From NCBI RefSeq assembly GCF_002213425.1, contig NZ_NJGV01000017.1, positions 39,130 through 103,129 on the forward strand: a stretch of 64,000 bases of DNA, written 5' to 3'. The DNA is from Herbaspirillum aquaticum (GTDB lineage: Bacteria > Pseudomonadota > Gammaproteobacteria > Burkholderiales > Burkholderiaceae_D). Each line of letters opens with the position of its first letter. The first letter of the stretch is position 1. Made by a program: the position numbers and the translations under genes. Shown piece by piece: positions 1-8,621 of this stretch. A model generated the notes under the pieces. It was not told where the DNA came from. It did no database searches and worked only from the letters and a program-made list of their open reading frames with translations.

Positions 1-597
1 GTAGCGCGTGGCCGTCAGCCCGGGCCGGTTGACCAGGCGCGAGGTCAGTTCATCTGTGAGGGCATTGCTGTAGGCCGAATCATTGTGGACCACGAAAACG
101 CGCTTGCCCTTCAAGGTATTGGTCACCACCTCGGCCATCGTGGCTCCCACTTCGGTGGTGCCACCCACGACGCGGAACGGCATGCGGTTGCCCTGGCTGG
201 TCCACTGGCTGGTACCGGCCGTAAAGCTGATCTGCGGGATGCGTGCCACCTCGTACAGCTCGGCCGTGGCCATGGCGGCATCACTGCTCCAGGGGCCGAG
301 CACGCCAGTGACTTTTTCCTTGATGAAGTAACGGGCGACATTGACGCCGAAATTGGCCGTCCCCTGGTCATCCTGGGCCAGCAAGCGGAAACGCCATGAA
401 GATTTCTTCCTGGCGGCCAGGGTGTTGGCATCCTCCACCGCCAGCTCGGCCCCATGCCAGGCACTCTGCACGATCGGCTGCGTGATCCAGGCGCTCAGGC
501 CCAGCGTGACGGTCCGCGTTTCTTCCGCGTGCGATAAGGTATGAAAGTTCAGCAAGAACGCGATGGCCAGCGCCATCGCTGTATCGAGTCGCCGCAT
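1..597 (-). CDS. ABC transporter periplasmic substrate-binding protein, type I fold (partial, runs off left edge)
   Basis: The frame is open from an ATG at 597 to the window edge, giving the first 199 residues. An N-terminal signal peptide ending near an AHA-E site (about residue 22) precedes a type I periplasmic binding fold. Residues such as GPWSSDAAMATAELYE and the segment TAGTSQWTSQGNRMPFRVVG resemble the LivJ/branched-chain amino acid class, in which the ligand is captured in the periplasm and passed to an ABC permease. The start has a purine-rich Shine-Dalgarno (AAGGGGGGCAGG) just upstream. The C-terminal half and any permease genes lie outside the window, so the ligand cannot be assigned. 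It follows the sensor kinase gene on the same strand, but a strong hairpin separates them. Confidence 0.82.
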   Translation of the reverse strand, partial: MRRLDTAMALAIAFLLNFHTLSHAEETRTVTLGLSAWITQPIVQSAWHGAELAVEDANTLAARKKSSWRFRLLAQDDQGTANFGVNVARYFIKEKVTGVLGPWSSDAAMATAELYEVARIPQISFTAGTSQWTSQGNRMPFRVVGGTTEVGATMAEVVTNTLKGKRVFVVHNDSAYSNALTDELTSRLVNRPGLTATRY

Positions 598-651
598 CCT
601 GCCCCCCTTTGGCCTTGCCGGCCTTGTCATGTTGTATGTGGCCCCAGGGCC

Positions 652-690
652 TGTTCCCATTCAATCGCACTCGCAGATTGAATGGGAACA
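652..690. repeat. Perfect 15-bp inverted repeat (hairpin)
   Basis: TGTTCCCATTCAATC at 652-666 is the exact reverse complement of 676-690, with a 9-base loop. It sits 34 bases downstream of the sensor kinase stop and about 55 bases upstream of the binding-protein start, both on the minus strand. There is no U-run, so it is not a standard intrinsic terminator. It could be an mRNA-stabilising hairpin or a protein site. Confidence 0.75.
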
Positions 691-723
691 AGCACTAGTA
701 TGAAGAAAATAGCACATCCGGCT

Positions 724-1812
724 TCAACCGGGCCAGCGCAACTCGAAACAGCTGCCGCCCATTCCCGAGGGCTGGCATTGGACCGTGCCATGATGCGCAC
801 TGGCAATGGCCCGCACCACGGCCAATCCCAGCCCGCTGCCCTTGGCCGCCGTCTCTCCGGTATGCGGGCCGCGCTGGAACGCCTCGAAGATGCGCTGCGC
901 ATCGGCCGCCGCCAGGCCGGGCCCGCTGTCTTCCACCCGCAGGCACTGCTGGCCGTCGCGCTGCATGGTCGCGATGCGCAAGGGGCCGGGCGTGGCGTGT
1001 TGCAGGGCGTTTTCCAGCAGGGCCAGCAAGGCCTGGCGGATGCGGATCGGATCGCACACCGAGACCTGCGCGGCCAGTGCCAGGGTCACCGTAAAGCCTT
1101 TTTCCTGCAGCGCCGATTCGCAGGCCTTGAGTACCGTCATGACCTCCTTGCGCAGATCGGTCTGCTGCAACTGGATGCGCAAGTGGCCGCTCTCGGCCAG
1201 TCCCACGATGCGCAAGTCCTCGATCAAGCGGCCCAATCCCTCCACTTGCACCAGCAGGCTGGCAAAGAGCGCCGGATCGGGCTGGAACACGCCATCGGCC
1301 AGGCCCTGCAAACGTCCGCGCAAGATGGTCACCGGTGTGCGCAGCTCGTGGGCAATCGCGGCGTTCCAGAAGACGCGTTCCTGCTGCACCCGCTCCAGCC
1401 GTTCAGCCATGGCATTGAAGTCGCTGATGAGTTGCGAGGCCTCATCCAGCGGCTGCCGCTCTGCCGCCGCGCGCGCGGCCAGGTCGCCCTGCGCCACGCG
1501 GCGCAGGCTGGTGGCCACCGAATTCAAGGGCGTGAGGATGCGCCGTGATAGCCGGATCGCGACCCACACCGCGATGGCCACGCCGATGAGCGTGGTCACC
1601 ACGATCCAGCCCCATTCGGCGGGCGAGGGCAGCCAGCTGTCCGGCGCGGAGAGTGCCGTGGGCAGGAAGATGAAGAGGGTCGAATAAAACGCGTAGGACC
1701 CCAGCAGCACCATCAGCATGATGGTCAGCGCCAGGATGGCGACGGAGCTGATGATCTGGCGCGCCAGTCCCTTGCCGCGCCAGAGGGTCAGGAGATCGAT
1801 GCCGGGTTTCAT
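724..1812 (-). CDS. BaeS-like sensor histidine kinase
   Basis: A 362-residue inner-membrane histidine kinase. Two hydrophobic segments (about residues 19-50 and 68-86) flank a short periplasmic loop, followed by a HAMP linker. The H-box has the phosphoacceptor His155 in AIAHELRTP. The N box (LLENALQH), G1 (EDSGPGL) and G2 (GSGLGLAVV) of the HATPase domain follow. The ATG at 1812 was chosen because upstream in-frame sequence overlaps the regulator gene and lacks kinase homology. The gene follows its response regulator with a 23-base gap, and the pair diverges from an RND pump gene, as BaeSR/CpxAR-type systems that control efflux often do. The BaeS label is by architecture, and the signal sensed is unknown. 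Confidence 0.9.
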   Translation of the reverse strand: MKPGIDLLTLWRGKGLARQIISSVAILALTIMLMVLLGSYAFYSTLFIFLPTALSAPDSWLPSPAEWGWIVVTTLIGVAIAVWVAIRLSRRILTPLNSVATSLRRVAQGDLAARAAAERQPLDEASQLISDFNAMAERLERVQQERVFWNAAIAHELRTPVTILRGRLQGLADGVFQPDPALFASLLVQVEGLGRLIEDLRIVGLAESGHLRIQLQQTDLRKEVMTVLKACESALQEKGFTVTLALAAQVSVCDPIRIRQALLALLENALQHATPGPLRIATMQRDGQQCLRVEDSGPGLAAADAQRIFEAFQRGPHTGETAAKGSGLGLAVVRAIASAHHGTVQCQPSGMGGSCFELRWPG

Positions 1813-1835
1813 TGGGAGATACCGGGTTGGCGCAC

Positions 1836-2591
1836 TCAGCCGCCCTGCTGGAAGCGGTAGCCGACCCCGCGGATGCTCACCGGGATACCGGCCAGTCCGA
1901 GGTCTTCCAGCTTCTTGCGCAGCTTGCTGACGTGGCTGTCGACGGTACGTTCCAGGGTGTCGCCCTCGGGCAGGCAAGTGGCCAGCAGTTCGGCACGGCT
2001 GAACACCCGTCGCGGTGAGCGCGCCAATTGCGCCAGCAGCTTGAATTCGGTCAGGGTCAGCACCAGGGTGTGGCTCACGCCATCGATCTCAGCAACCGCC
2101 TCATGCTGTTCGAAATCGATCACCAAGGGCGGCACGCGCAGGATGCGGCGGTCCTCGCGCTCCTCGCGCGGCAGGCTGCGGCGCAGTACCGCTTCCACGC
2201 GCGCGACCACTTCGGCCGGGTTGAACGGTTTGACCACGTAGTCATCGGCACCGATGCGCAGCCCCGTGAGCTTGTCCACGTCCTGGTCCAGCGCGGTGAG
2301 CAGGATGACCGGCGTGTTGTCGCGCTGGCGGATCTGCGCCAGCACCTGCCAGCCATTGACCTGCGGCATCTGGATATCGAGCAGCACCAGGTCCGGCTTG
2401 AGCGAGAGATGCAGCTCCAGTGCCCGCGCGCCATCGGCCGCGTGCACGCTGCGCATGCCGCTGCGGGCCAGGTAGGCGGCCAGGATCTCGGCGATCTCGG
2501 GGGCGTCCTCGGCGATGAGGATCAGCGCGCCCGTGGCCGGTGCGGCCTCGCTGGCTTTCACTTGGGTTGCCGCCATTCTTGCCTTCTCCAT
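1836..2591 (-). CDS. OmpR/BaeR-family response regulator
   Basis: A 251-residue two-domain regulator. The receiver domain (about residues 23-135) has the acidic pocket AED, phosphoacceptor Asp72 in LLDIQMP, and the conserved Lys in VVKPFNP. A C-terminal winged-helix DNA-binding domain (about 150-250) ends in the typical VRGVGYRF signature. The ATG at 2591 has a GGAG Shine-Dalgarno five bases upstream; an ATG at 2576 is an alternative. It is transcribed with the downstream kinase and away from the RND pump gene at 2746. By analogy with BaeR it probably activates that pump, but no operator was identified in the 154-base divergent region. Confidence 0.92.
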   Translation of the reverse strand: MEKARMAATQVKASEAAPATGALILIAEDAPEIAEILAAYLARSGMRSVHAADGARALELHLSLKPDLVLLDIQMPQVNGWQVLAQIRQRDNTPVILLTALDQDVDKLTGLRIGADDYVVKPFNPAEVVARVEAVLRRSLPREEREDRRILRVPPLVIDFEQHEAVAEIDGVSHTLVLTLTEFKLLAQLARSPRRVFSRAELLATCLPEGDTLERTVDSHVSKLRKKLEDLGLAGIPVSIRGVGYRFQQGG

Positions 2592-2745
2592 CAAAACTCC
2601 ATCGTTGTACCGCGCAAACCTCACGCGCATGGCCCAGACTCCGCCTTCGCTCGCGATTGTACTGTCGGGCAGCCCGCGCGGCAAAAATGCCGGGGGTGAC
2701 CGACAGGTGCTGTCCTTCGCGTGTTTCCCCCGATGGAGTTTCTGC

Positions 2746-5700
2746 ATGCCCCGCTTCTTTATCGACCGCCCCATCTTTGCCTGGGTGGTCGCGCTGTTCA
2801 TCGTGCTCTTCGGCGTCATCGCCATGAGCCAGTTGCCCATTGCCCGCTATCCCTCCGTGGCCCCGCCCAGCGTGACGATCAATGCCACCTATCCGGGCGC
2901 CACGCCGCAGACCATGAACGACGGCGTCATCAGCCTGATCGAGCGCGAGCTGTCGGGCGTGAAGAACCTGCTCTATTTCGAATCCTCGGCTGATACCTCG
3001 GGCAGCGCCCAGATCACCGTGACCTTCAAGCCTGGTACCGATCCGGAACTGGCCCAGGTCGACGTACAGAACAAGCTCAAGGCTATCGAAGCGCGCCTGC
3101 CGCAAACGGTGCGCCAGAACGGGGTGACCGTGGAGTCGGCGGCCTTGGGCTTCCTGCTCATGGTCAGCCTGACCTCGGTGGATGGTAGCCATGATGAAAT
3201 CCGCCTCAACGATTACCTGGCCCGCAACATCGTCGAAGAGCTGCGCCGCGTCGACGGCGTAGGCCGCGTGCAACTGTTCGGTGCCGAGCAGGCAATGCGG
3301 ATCTGGATCGATCCCTTCAAGCTCAATGCCTACGGATTGTCCGTGACAGATATCAGTACAGCGATCAGCCAGCAGAACGCACAGATCGCTCCCGGACGCC
3401 TGGGCGATACGCCAACTGTACCGGGCCAGCAGATCGCCGTTCCCCTGACAGTACAAGGACAGTTGCAGTCACCGGACCAGTTCGCTTCCATCGTGCTCAA
3501 GGCCAAGCCCGATGGTTCGCGCGTACTGCTGGGCGATGTAGCCCGGGTCGAACTGGGTGCGCAATCCTATGCCTTCTCCAACCGTGAAGACGGCAAGCCT
3601 GCGGGCGTGGCCGCCGTACAGCTCTCGCCCGGCGCCAACGCGGTACGCACGGCTGCGGCGATCCAGGCGCGCATGGAAGAGCTGCGCCCCAGCCTGCCGC
3701 AGGGCATGCAGTTCTCGCTGCCCTACAACACCGCGCCCTTCGTCAAGATCTCCATCCAGAAAGTGGTGCAGACCCTCATCGAGGCCATGGTGCTGGTGTT
3801 CCTGGTGATGTACCTGTTCCTGCAGAACGTGCGCTATACCGTCATCCCGGCCATCGTCGCGCCCATCGCGCTGCTGGGCACGCTGGCGGTGATGCTGGTG
3901 GCCGGGTACTCGGTCAACGTGCTGACCATGTTCGGCATGGTGCTGGCCATCGGCATCATCGTCGATGACGCCATCGTGGTGGTGGAAAACGTCGAGCGCA
4001 TCATGGCCGAAGAGGGCCTGGGGCCGCGCGAGGCCACCATCAAGGCGATGGGGGAGATCACCGGTGCCATCATCGGCATCACCCTGGTGCTGACCGCTGT
4101 CTTCATCCCCATGGCGCTGGCCGGGGGATCGGTGGGCGTGATTTATCGGCAGTTCTCGCTGGCCATGGCGGTATCGATCCTGTTCTCGGCGTTCCTGGCG
4201 CTGAGCCTGACACCGGCCCTCTGCGCCACGCTGTTGAAACCGGTCGCTCCCGGCCATCACGACAAGCGTGGCTTCTTCGGTGCCTTCAATCGTGCCTTTG
4301 CGCGCCTGACGCGCCGCTACGAATCGCTGCTGGGCCGGGTGATCGCGCGCGGGCTGCGCATGATGCTGCTCTATGGGGTGCTGTCACTGTTGCTGGTGCT
4401 GGGTTGGCGGGCGCTGCCCTCGGCTTTCCTGCCGGAAGAAGACCAGGGCTATTTCATGACCAGCTTCCAGCTGCCCGCCGATGCCACCACCGAGCGCACG
4501 GCGCGCGCAGTGGATCAGTTCGAGCGCTATCTGAAAACGCGCGAGGATATCGGCGCCAACCTGTCGGTGCTGGGTTTCGGTTTCTCCGGTTCCGGTCCCA
4601 ATGCGGCAATGGCCTTCACCGAACTGAAAGACTGGAAGGAGCGCAAGGGTTCCACCGCCGCCATCGAGGCCCAGCATGCGCAGGCGGCCATGGAGAACGG
4701 CGTGGACGGGATGGTGATGAGCCTGCTGCCGCCGGCCATCGAGGAGCTGGGCAATTCTTCCGGCTTTGCCATGCGGCTGCAGGACCGCGCCAACCAGGGC
4801 CACGCCGCGCTCAAGGCGGCCGAAGCGCAGCTGCTGGCATTGGCCGCACACAGCCCCAAGCTGGCCGGCGTCTATTCGGACGGCCTGCCGCCGGGTGCGA
4901 GCCTGCAACTCAATGTGGATCGCCACAAGGCGGCCGCGCTGGGCGTTTCTTTTGCCAGCATCAGCGATACGCTCTCGGCGGCCATGGGTTCCTTCTATGT
5001 AAATGATTTCCCCAATGCGGGCCGCATGCAGCAGGTCATCATTCAGGCGCAGGCGCAGTCGCGCATGCAGGTTGACGATCTGATGAAGCTGTATGTCCGC
5101 AACCAGAACGGCGGCATGGTGCCGCTCTCGGAAATGGTGCAAGCCCAATGGCAGGTGGTGCCGACCCAATTGCAGCGCTACCAGGGCTTCCCGGCCGTGC
5201 GCATCTCCGGCAGTGCCGCGCCCGGCGTGGCCAGTGGCGATGCGATGGCCGAGATGGAGAAGCTGGCACAGCAACTGCCGCCCGGGTTTGCCGTGGCGTG
5301 GACCGGCCAGTCGCTGCAGGAACGCCTGTCGGCGGCCCAGGCACCGATGCTGATGGTCTTGTCGATGCTGGTGGTGTTCCTGGTGCTGGCGGCCTTGTAT
5401 GAGAGCTGGCGCATTCCGCTGGCAGTCATGCTGGTGGTGCCATTGGGCTTGGCCGGCGCGGTGGCAGCGGTGATCCTGCGCGACATGCCCAATGACGTGT
5501 TTTTCAAGGTCGGCATGATTACCGTCATCGGGCTCTCGGCCAAGAACGCCATCCTCATCGTCGAGTTCGCGCGCCAGTTGCGGGCTGAAGGGGCGGGCCT
5601 GGTGGAGGCCTCCATCAAGGCGGCGGTGCTGCGGCTGCGGCCCATCCTCATGACTTCGCTGGCCTTTGCGCTGGGCGTGGTACCGCTGATGCTGGCCTCG

Positions 5701-5856
5701 GGCGCAAGCGCGGAGACGCAGCGCGCCATCGGTACGGGCGTGTTCGGCGGCATGGTCAGTGCCACGGTGCTGGCGGTGCTGTTCGTCCCCTTGTTCTTCG
5801 TCTTGGTGCTGGGTGCGGGACGTCGACGCGGCGCGCAGCGCGTGCAGGAGGCATGA
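2746..5856 (+). CDS. RND multidrug efflux transporter, HAE-1 family inner-membrane subunit
   Basis: A 1036-residue AcrB/MexB-type proton antiporter, full length for the family. The N-terminus (MPRFFIDRPIFAWVVALF) is the classic first transmembrane helix. Asp407 and Asp408 in the fourth helix (GIIVDDAIVVVENV) and Lys933 (SAKNAILIVEF) form the proton relay, at or near the AcrB positions. Two large periplasmic loops separate the two six-helix halves. The ATG at 2746 has GGAG eight bases upstream. The pump needs a periplasmic adaptor and an outer-membrane channel, but no such genes flank it, so it must borrow partners from elsewhere. The divergent BaeSR-like pair is the likely regulator. Substrates cannot be read from the sequence. 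Confidence 0.95.
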   Translation: MPRFFIDRPIFAWVVALFIVLFGVIAMSQLPIARYPSVAPPSVTINATYPGATPQTMNDGVISLIERELSGVKNLLYFESSADTSGSAQITVTFKPGTDPELAQVDVQNKLKAIEARLPQTVRQNGVTVESAALGFLLMVSLTSVDGSHDEIRLNDYLARNIVEELRRVDGVGRVQLFGAEQAMRIWIDPFKLNAYGLSVTDISTAISQQNAQIAPGRLGDTPTVPGQQIAVPLTVQGQLQSPDQFASIVLKAKPDGSRVLLGDVARVELGAQSYAFSNREDGKPAGVAAVQLSPGANAVRTAAAIQARMEELRPSLPQGMQFSLPYNTAPFVKISIQKVVQTLIEAMVLVFLVMYLFLQNVRYTVIPAIVAPIALLGTLAVMLVAGYSVNVLTMFGMVLAIGIIVDDAIVVVENVERIMAEEGLGPREATIKAMGEITGAIIGITLVLTAVFIPMALAGGSVGVIYRQFSLAMAVSILFSAFLALSLTPALCATLLKPVAPGHHDKRGFFGAFNRAFARLTRRYESLLGRVIARGLRMMLLYGVLSLLLVLGWRALPSAFLPEEDQGYFMTSFQLPADATTERTARAVDQFERYLKTREDIGANLSVLGFGFSGSGPNAAMAFTELKDWKERKGSTAAIEAQHAQAAMENGVDGMVMSLLPPAIEELGNSSGFAMRLQDRANQGHAALKAAEAQLLALAAHSPKLAGVYSDGLPPGASLQLNVDRHKAAALGVSFASISDTLSAAMGSFYVNDFPNAGRMQQVIIQAQAQSRMQVDDLMKLYVRNQNGGMVPLSEMVQAQWQVVPTQLQRYQGFPAVRISGSAAPGVASGDAMAEMEKLAQQLPPGFAVAWTGQSLQERLSAAQAPMLMVLSMLVVFLVLAALYESWRIPLAVMLVVPLGLAGAVAAVILRDMPNDVFFKVGMITVIGLSAKNAILIVEFARQLRAEGAGLVEASIKAAVLRLRPILMTSLAFALGVVPLMLASGASAETQRAIGTGVFGGMVSATVLAVLFVPLFFVLVLGAGRRRGAQRVQEA

Positions 5857-6125
5857 TGTGTCCGCGCAGTGATTTGCGGCTGTATGGCCGCCGGCTCCTC
5901 AACGACCGCGAACAGATCCACCACGCCCGGTATCGCGACTACGATATCCGCGTCATCGCAATTGAGGGGCAGCATGGCTGGGAGATGAGCCTGCGCATCT
6001 TCCACGCCGGCAAGCGCATCGTGCGCTACCGGCAGGACAGTCCTCTGTATCTCGATTTCGAACACGCCCGCATCGCCGGCATGTTGCGCGCCCACGAGAT
6101 CATCGAGCGCCGGTCGGCGCCCTGA
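5853..6125 (+). CDS. Small conserved-looking hypothetical protein coupled to the RND gene
   Basis: A 90-residue soluble protein, rich in Arg, His and Ile, with no signal peptide or membrane segment. Its first ATG overlaps the RND stop codon (ATGA). A strong AGGAGG lies one base before that ATG and four bases before a second ATG at 5856, so the second may be the true start. The tight overlap implies translational coupling to the pump. I do not recognise the family. The alternating charged and hydrophobic pattern and lack of shadow-like repeats favour a real gene, but its function is unknown. Confidence 0.65.
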   Translation: MMCPRSDLRLYGRRLLNDREQIHHARYRDYDIRVIAIEGQHGWEMSLRIFHAGKRIVRYRQDSPLYLDFEHARIAGMLRAHEIIERRSAP

Positions 6126-6169
6126 CGGACAGCGTCCGGCGGATTGCCGGCGCGTTCAAGGCCTCGGCT

Positions 6170-6475
6170 TCACGCACCGACCGGCGGTGCAAAATCGCCA
6201 TCCTTGCGAGGAGGGATGCCCGCCGGTGCAGCTTGCACTGCAGGCGGACTGGCCGGGTCATGCTGCTGCGTGCCGTCAGCCACCATGCTGCTTTCCTGGG
6301 CGACGGGCTGCATGTCTTCTTCGCCGATGACGGCCGGTTGGGCTGGGGCGTTGTCTGCGGGCGCTGTGCCGGCACGGCGGCGGTTGAGGTCGTCATAGCG
6401 GCGCAGTACCGGCTTGGCGGCGGCCAGCATGGCCAGCGAACCGGCGGCCAGCATGAGGAAGGACATCTTTTTCAT
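6170..6475 (-). CDS. Hypothetical small membrane-anchored or secreted protein
   Basis: A 101-residue protein with a Lys-rich start and a hydrophobic segment (about residues 5-20, ending near AAAKP), giving a signal peptide or signal anchor. The rest is Pro/Ala-rich, low in structure and probably disordered in the periplasm. The ATG at 6475 has an AGGAG Shine-Dalgarno eight bases upstream. It is convergent with the gene at 5853-6125. No family is recognised. Confidence 0.6.
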   Translation of the reverse strand: MKKMSFLMLAAGSLAMLAAAKPVLRRYDDLNRRRAGTAPADNAPAQPAVIGEEDMQPVAQESSMVADGTQQHDPASPPAVQAAPAGIPPRKDGDFAPPVGA

Positions 6476-6638
6476 TGCGGCTCCTGTGGGCATCGAGGGA
6501 AATCGATGGAATCAGATTCGGGGAGCCTTGATTATCCCCAGCCGAGCTGCGGGGGCCTGTCGGACGATGGCGCAACCGTGCGTCGGCCAGCCTTGGATTG
6601 TGTGGATGAGCTGCGCCATGGTGGCGGCAGCGGAAAAC

Positions 6639-6672
6639 AAAAAAGGGCCCATCTTGCGATGGACCCTTTTTC
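6639..6672. terminator. Bidirectional intrinsic terminator downstream of tRNA-Arg
   Basis: GGGTCCATC and GATGGGCCC-type arms form a hairpin around a CGCAAG-like loop, with A-runs on the left and T-runs on the right. It terminates on either strand and lies just past the 3' end of the minus-strand tRNA. Confidence 0.85.
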
Positions 6673-6681
6673 TACTACATA

Positions 6682-6758
6682 TGGTGCGGCTGGCAGGAAT
6701 CGAACCCACGACCCCTTGGTTCGTAGCCAAGTACTCTATCCAGCTGAGCTACAGCCGC
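6682..6758 (-). tRNA. tRNA-Arg (anticodon ACG)
   Basis: A 77-base cloverleaf on the minus strand. The acceptor stem is GCGGCTG pairing with CAGCCGC, followed by discriminator A and an encoded CCA. The anticodon stem CTTGG/CCAAG closes the loop CTACGAA, giving anticodon ACG (read as ICG, decoding CGU/CGC/CGA). The T-arm GTTCGAT is present. Confidence 0.97.
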
Positions 6759-6840
6759 GAAAGAACGAGATTATAAGGAGCTTTTGAAAAAAGTACAAAC
6801 ATTTTTTCGCAGCCCTTCAAAAAAAACATTCCGCCGCATT

Positions 6841-8469
6841 TCAATAAACTTCCCGGGCGGCAAACGGATGGTACTGGAACAGCCAGGTCTCGCTCAGTGC
6901 CTGGCCCTGATGGCGCAGGAACAGGCGCAGCTCGACCGGCTCCTCGCCGCTGGCCGTGAGATCGAACTGCGCGCGCCAGTGGCCGGGCACGCCGTTGGGC
7001 AGCGCTTCGGTATAGACATAGGAAATGCTGCCGCGCGAGGCCGTGATGACCGCCTCCGGCTTTACGCCGAAAGGCAGCCCCGCCAGCGCTTCTCCCTTGA
7101 ACTCCACCATGAACTTGCGCACCTGCGGCGGCCTGGGCTGGCCCGGCTGGCCGCCACGTCCCAGGCGCGTGGCCACGCAGCGTGCCATCGGGGAAGGGAA
7201 GGGCTCGTCCTGCTGCCAGTAGAGCCGGTAGCGCAGGCGATACGCACTGCCCGCGCGTGCCGGGGCCTTGGGCACCCACATGGCGACGATGTTGTCGTGG
7301 ATCTCGTCATCGGTGCGCAGCTCGATGAGCTGCACTTCGCCTTCGCCCCAGTCACCCACGGGTTCTACCCAGAGGCTGGGGCGGCGCTCGTAATGCACGC
7401 CGTCCAGGTAGTGATCGAAATCGCGATCCCGCTGCAGCAGGCCGAAGCCGCGCAGGTGCTGGTCGCTGAAGGCCGATGACATGGTGCGGGGCGGATTGTT
7501 GAGCGGACGCCAGAGGTGTTCGCCCGCACCGTTCCAGATCGCCAGTCCGTCCGAGTCATGCACCTCCGGCCGCCAGTCCGCGCCGGTGCCCTTCACCGTT
7601 TCCGAGAACCAGTACATCGAGGTGGCCGGGGCCAGGCCCAGGCGCGCCACGTCTCGGCGCAGGAACAGCGACTTGTCTATCTCCATGTTGACGCCGCCGC
7701 CCTGCTTGCGCTGCATGGCGAAGCGGTAGGCGCCGGTGATGCTCGGCCCGTCGAGCAGGGCATACACCACCACCGTATCGCTGCCCGGGGCGGAGGGTTC
7801 GAAGAAGAATTGCGTGAAGTCGGGAAATTCCTCAGGCCGGTCGGCCTGGGCCACGTCGATGGCGATGCCGCGCGCCGACAGGCCGTATTGGTACAGGTCG
7901 CCGATGGCACGGAAATAGGAGGCCCCGAGGAAAGCCACCCAGTCATTGGTAAGCCAGTCCTTGGCCTTCTGGTCGGCCAGGCGGCTTTCCTGGAAGCGGA
8001 AGCCGGCGAAGCCGCTGCCTGCCGGGAGCTGGTGGGCGGGGCTGTCGGCCGGCATGTCGAAATAGTCATCGCGGTAAGACACTTCGCGCGACTGTACCGG
8101 TACAGTGCCATCGCCCTGACCAGCAAGGATGAACATCCGTACCGGTACACGGAAGAACTTGCCGAGGTGGAAGAAGGTCACCGGAAACGCGCCGGGCCCT
8201 TGGGCGAAGAGGGCATCGGCGGTCTTGAAGCGGATCTTGCCGTGGGCTTCGTAGTCGATCTTGTCCAGCACCTCGGCCGGCACGGCGGGCGGCGCCTGGT
8301 AGGGGGTGCGGGCCATGTCGCGGGCGCGCGCGATGAGGCTGTCGAGGGAAAACGGCTGCGCACTGCCCAGGCGCAAGCCCTGGGCCGCCAGCGCACGCGG
8401 CGCGAGGCCGAGGGCGGCCAATGCCGAAGCGGCACTGGCGGCGGCGAGGAAATGTCGGCGGCTGGGCAT
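6841..8469 (-). CDS. opgD: Periplasmic glucan biosynthesis protein OpgD/MdoD
   Basis: A 542-residue member of the OpgG/OpgD family, which shapes osmoregulated periplasmic glucan backbones. The N-terminus begins MPSRRHFLAA, a twin-arginine signal followed by a hydrophobic stretch ending at ALAAQG. This Tat signal is typical of OpgD rather than the Sec-exported OpgG. The body carries the family's beta-sandwich sequence, including LGASYFRAIGDLYQYGLSAR and the FNGAGEHLWRPLNNP-like stretch. An AGGAGA Shine-Dalgarno lies about seven bases before the ATG at 8469. No opgG/opgH operon is present, consistent with opgD standing alone. tRNA-Arg follows on the same strand. Confidence 0.93.
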   Translation of the reverse strand: MPSRRHFLAAASAASALAALGLAPRALAAQGLRLGSAQPFSLDSLIARARDMARTPYQAPPAVPAEVLDKIDYEAHGKIRFKTADALFAQGPGAFPVTFFHLGKFFRVPVRMFILAGQGDGTVPVQSREVSYRDDYFDMPADSPAHQLPAGSGFAGFRFQESRLADQKAKDWLTNDWVAFLGASYFRAIGDLYQYGLSARGIAIDVAQADRPEEFPDFTQFFFEPSAPGSDTVVVYALLDGPSITGAYRFAMQRKQGGGVNMEIDKSLFLRRDVARLGLAPATSMYWFSETVKGTGADWRPEVHDSDGLAIWNGAGEHLWRPLNNPPRTMSSAFSDQHLRGFGLLQRDRDFDHYLDGVHYERRPSLWVEPVGDWGEGEVQLIELRTDDEIHDNIVAMWVPKAPARAGSAYRLRYRLYWQQDEPFPSPMARCVATRLGRGGQPGQPRPPQVRKFMVEFKGEALAGLPFGVKPEAVITASRGSISYVYTEALPNGVPGHWRAQFDLTASGEEPVELRLFLRHQGQALSETWLFQYHPFAAREVY

Positions 8470-8543
8470 GCGGTGTTCTCCTGTGAGGTGTTCCGGGCAA
8501 GACGAACTCTACAGAGTGAGGCCTGCCGTGCTTGGTTCCTGCG

Positions 8544-8576
8544 TAAAAAAAGCCCGCTGCACGGGCAGCGGGCTTG
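8544..8576 (-). terminator. Intrinsic terminator of the asparaginase gene
   Basis: The hairpin AGCCCGCTGC with GCAGCGGGCT is followed on the minus strand by a run of seven Ts. It lies directly after the asparaginase stop and before opgD. Confidence 0.92.
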
Positions 8577-8621
8577 CGCACTGATGCGGGGCCCGGCAGT
8601 CGGGACCGCCGGATCGCAGGA

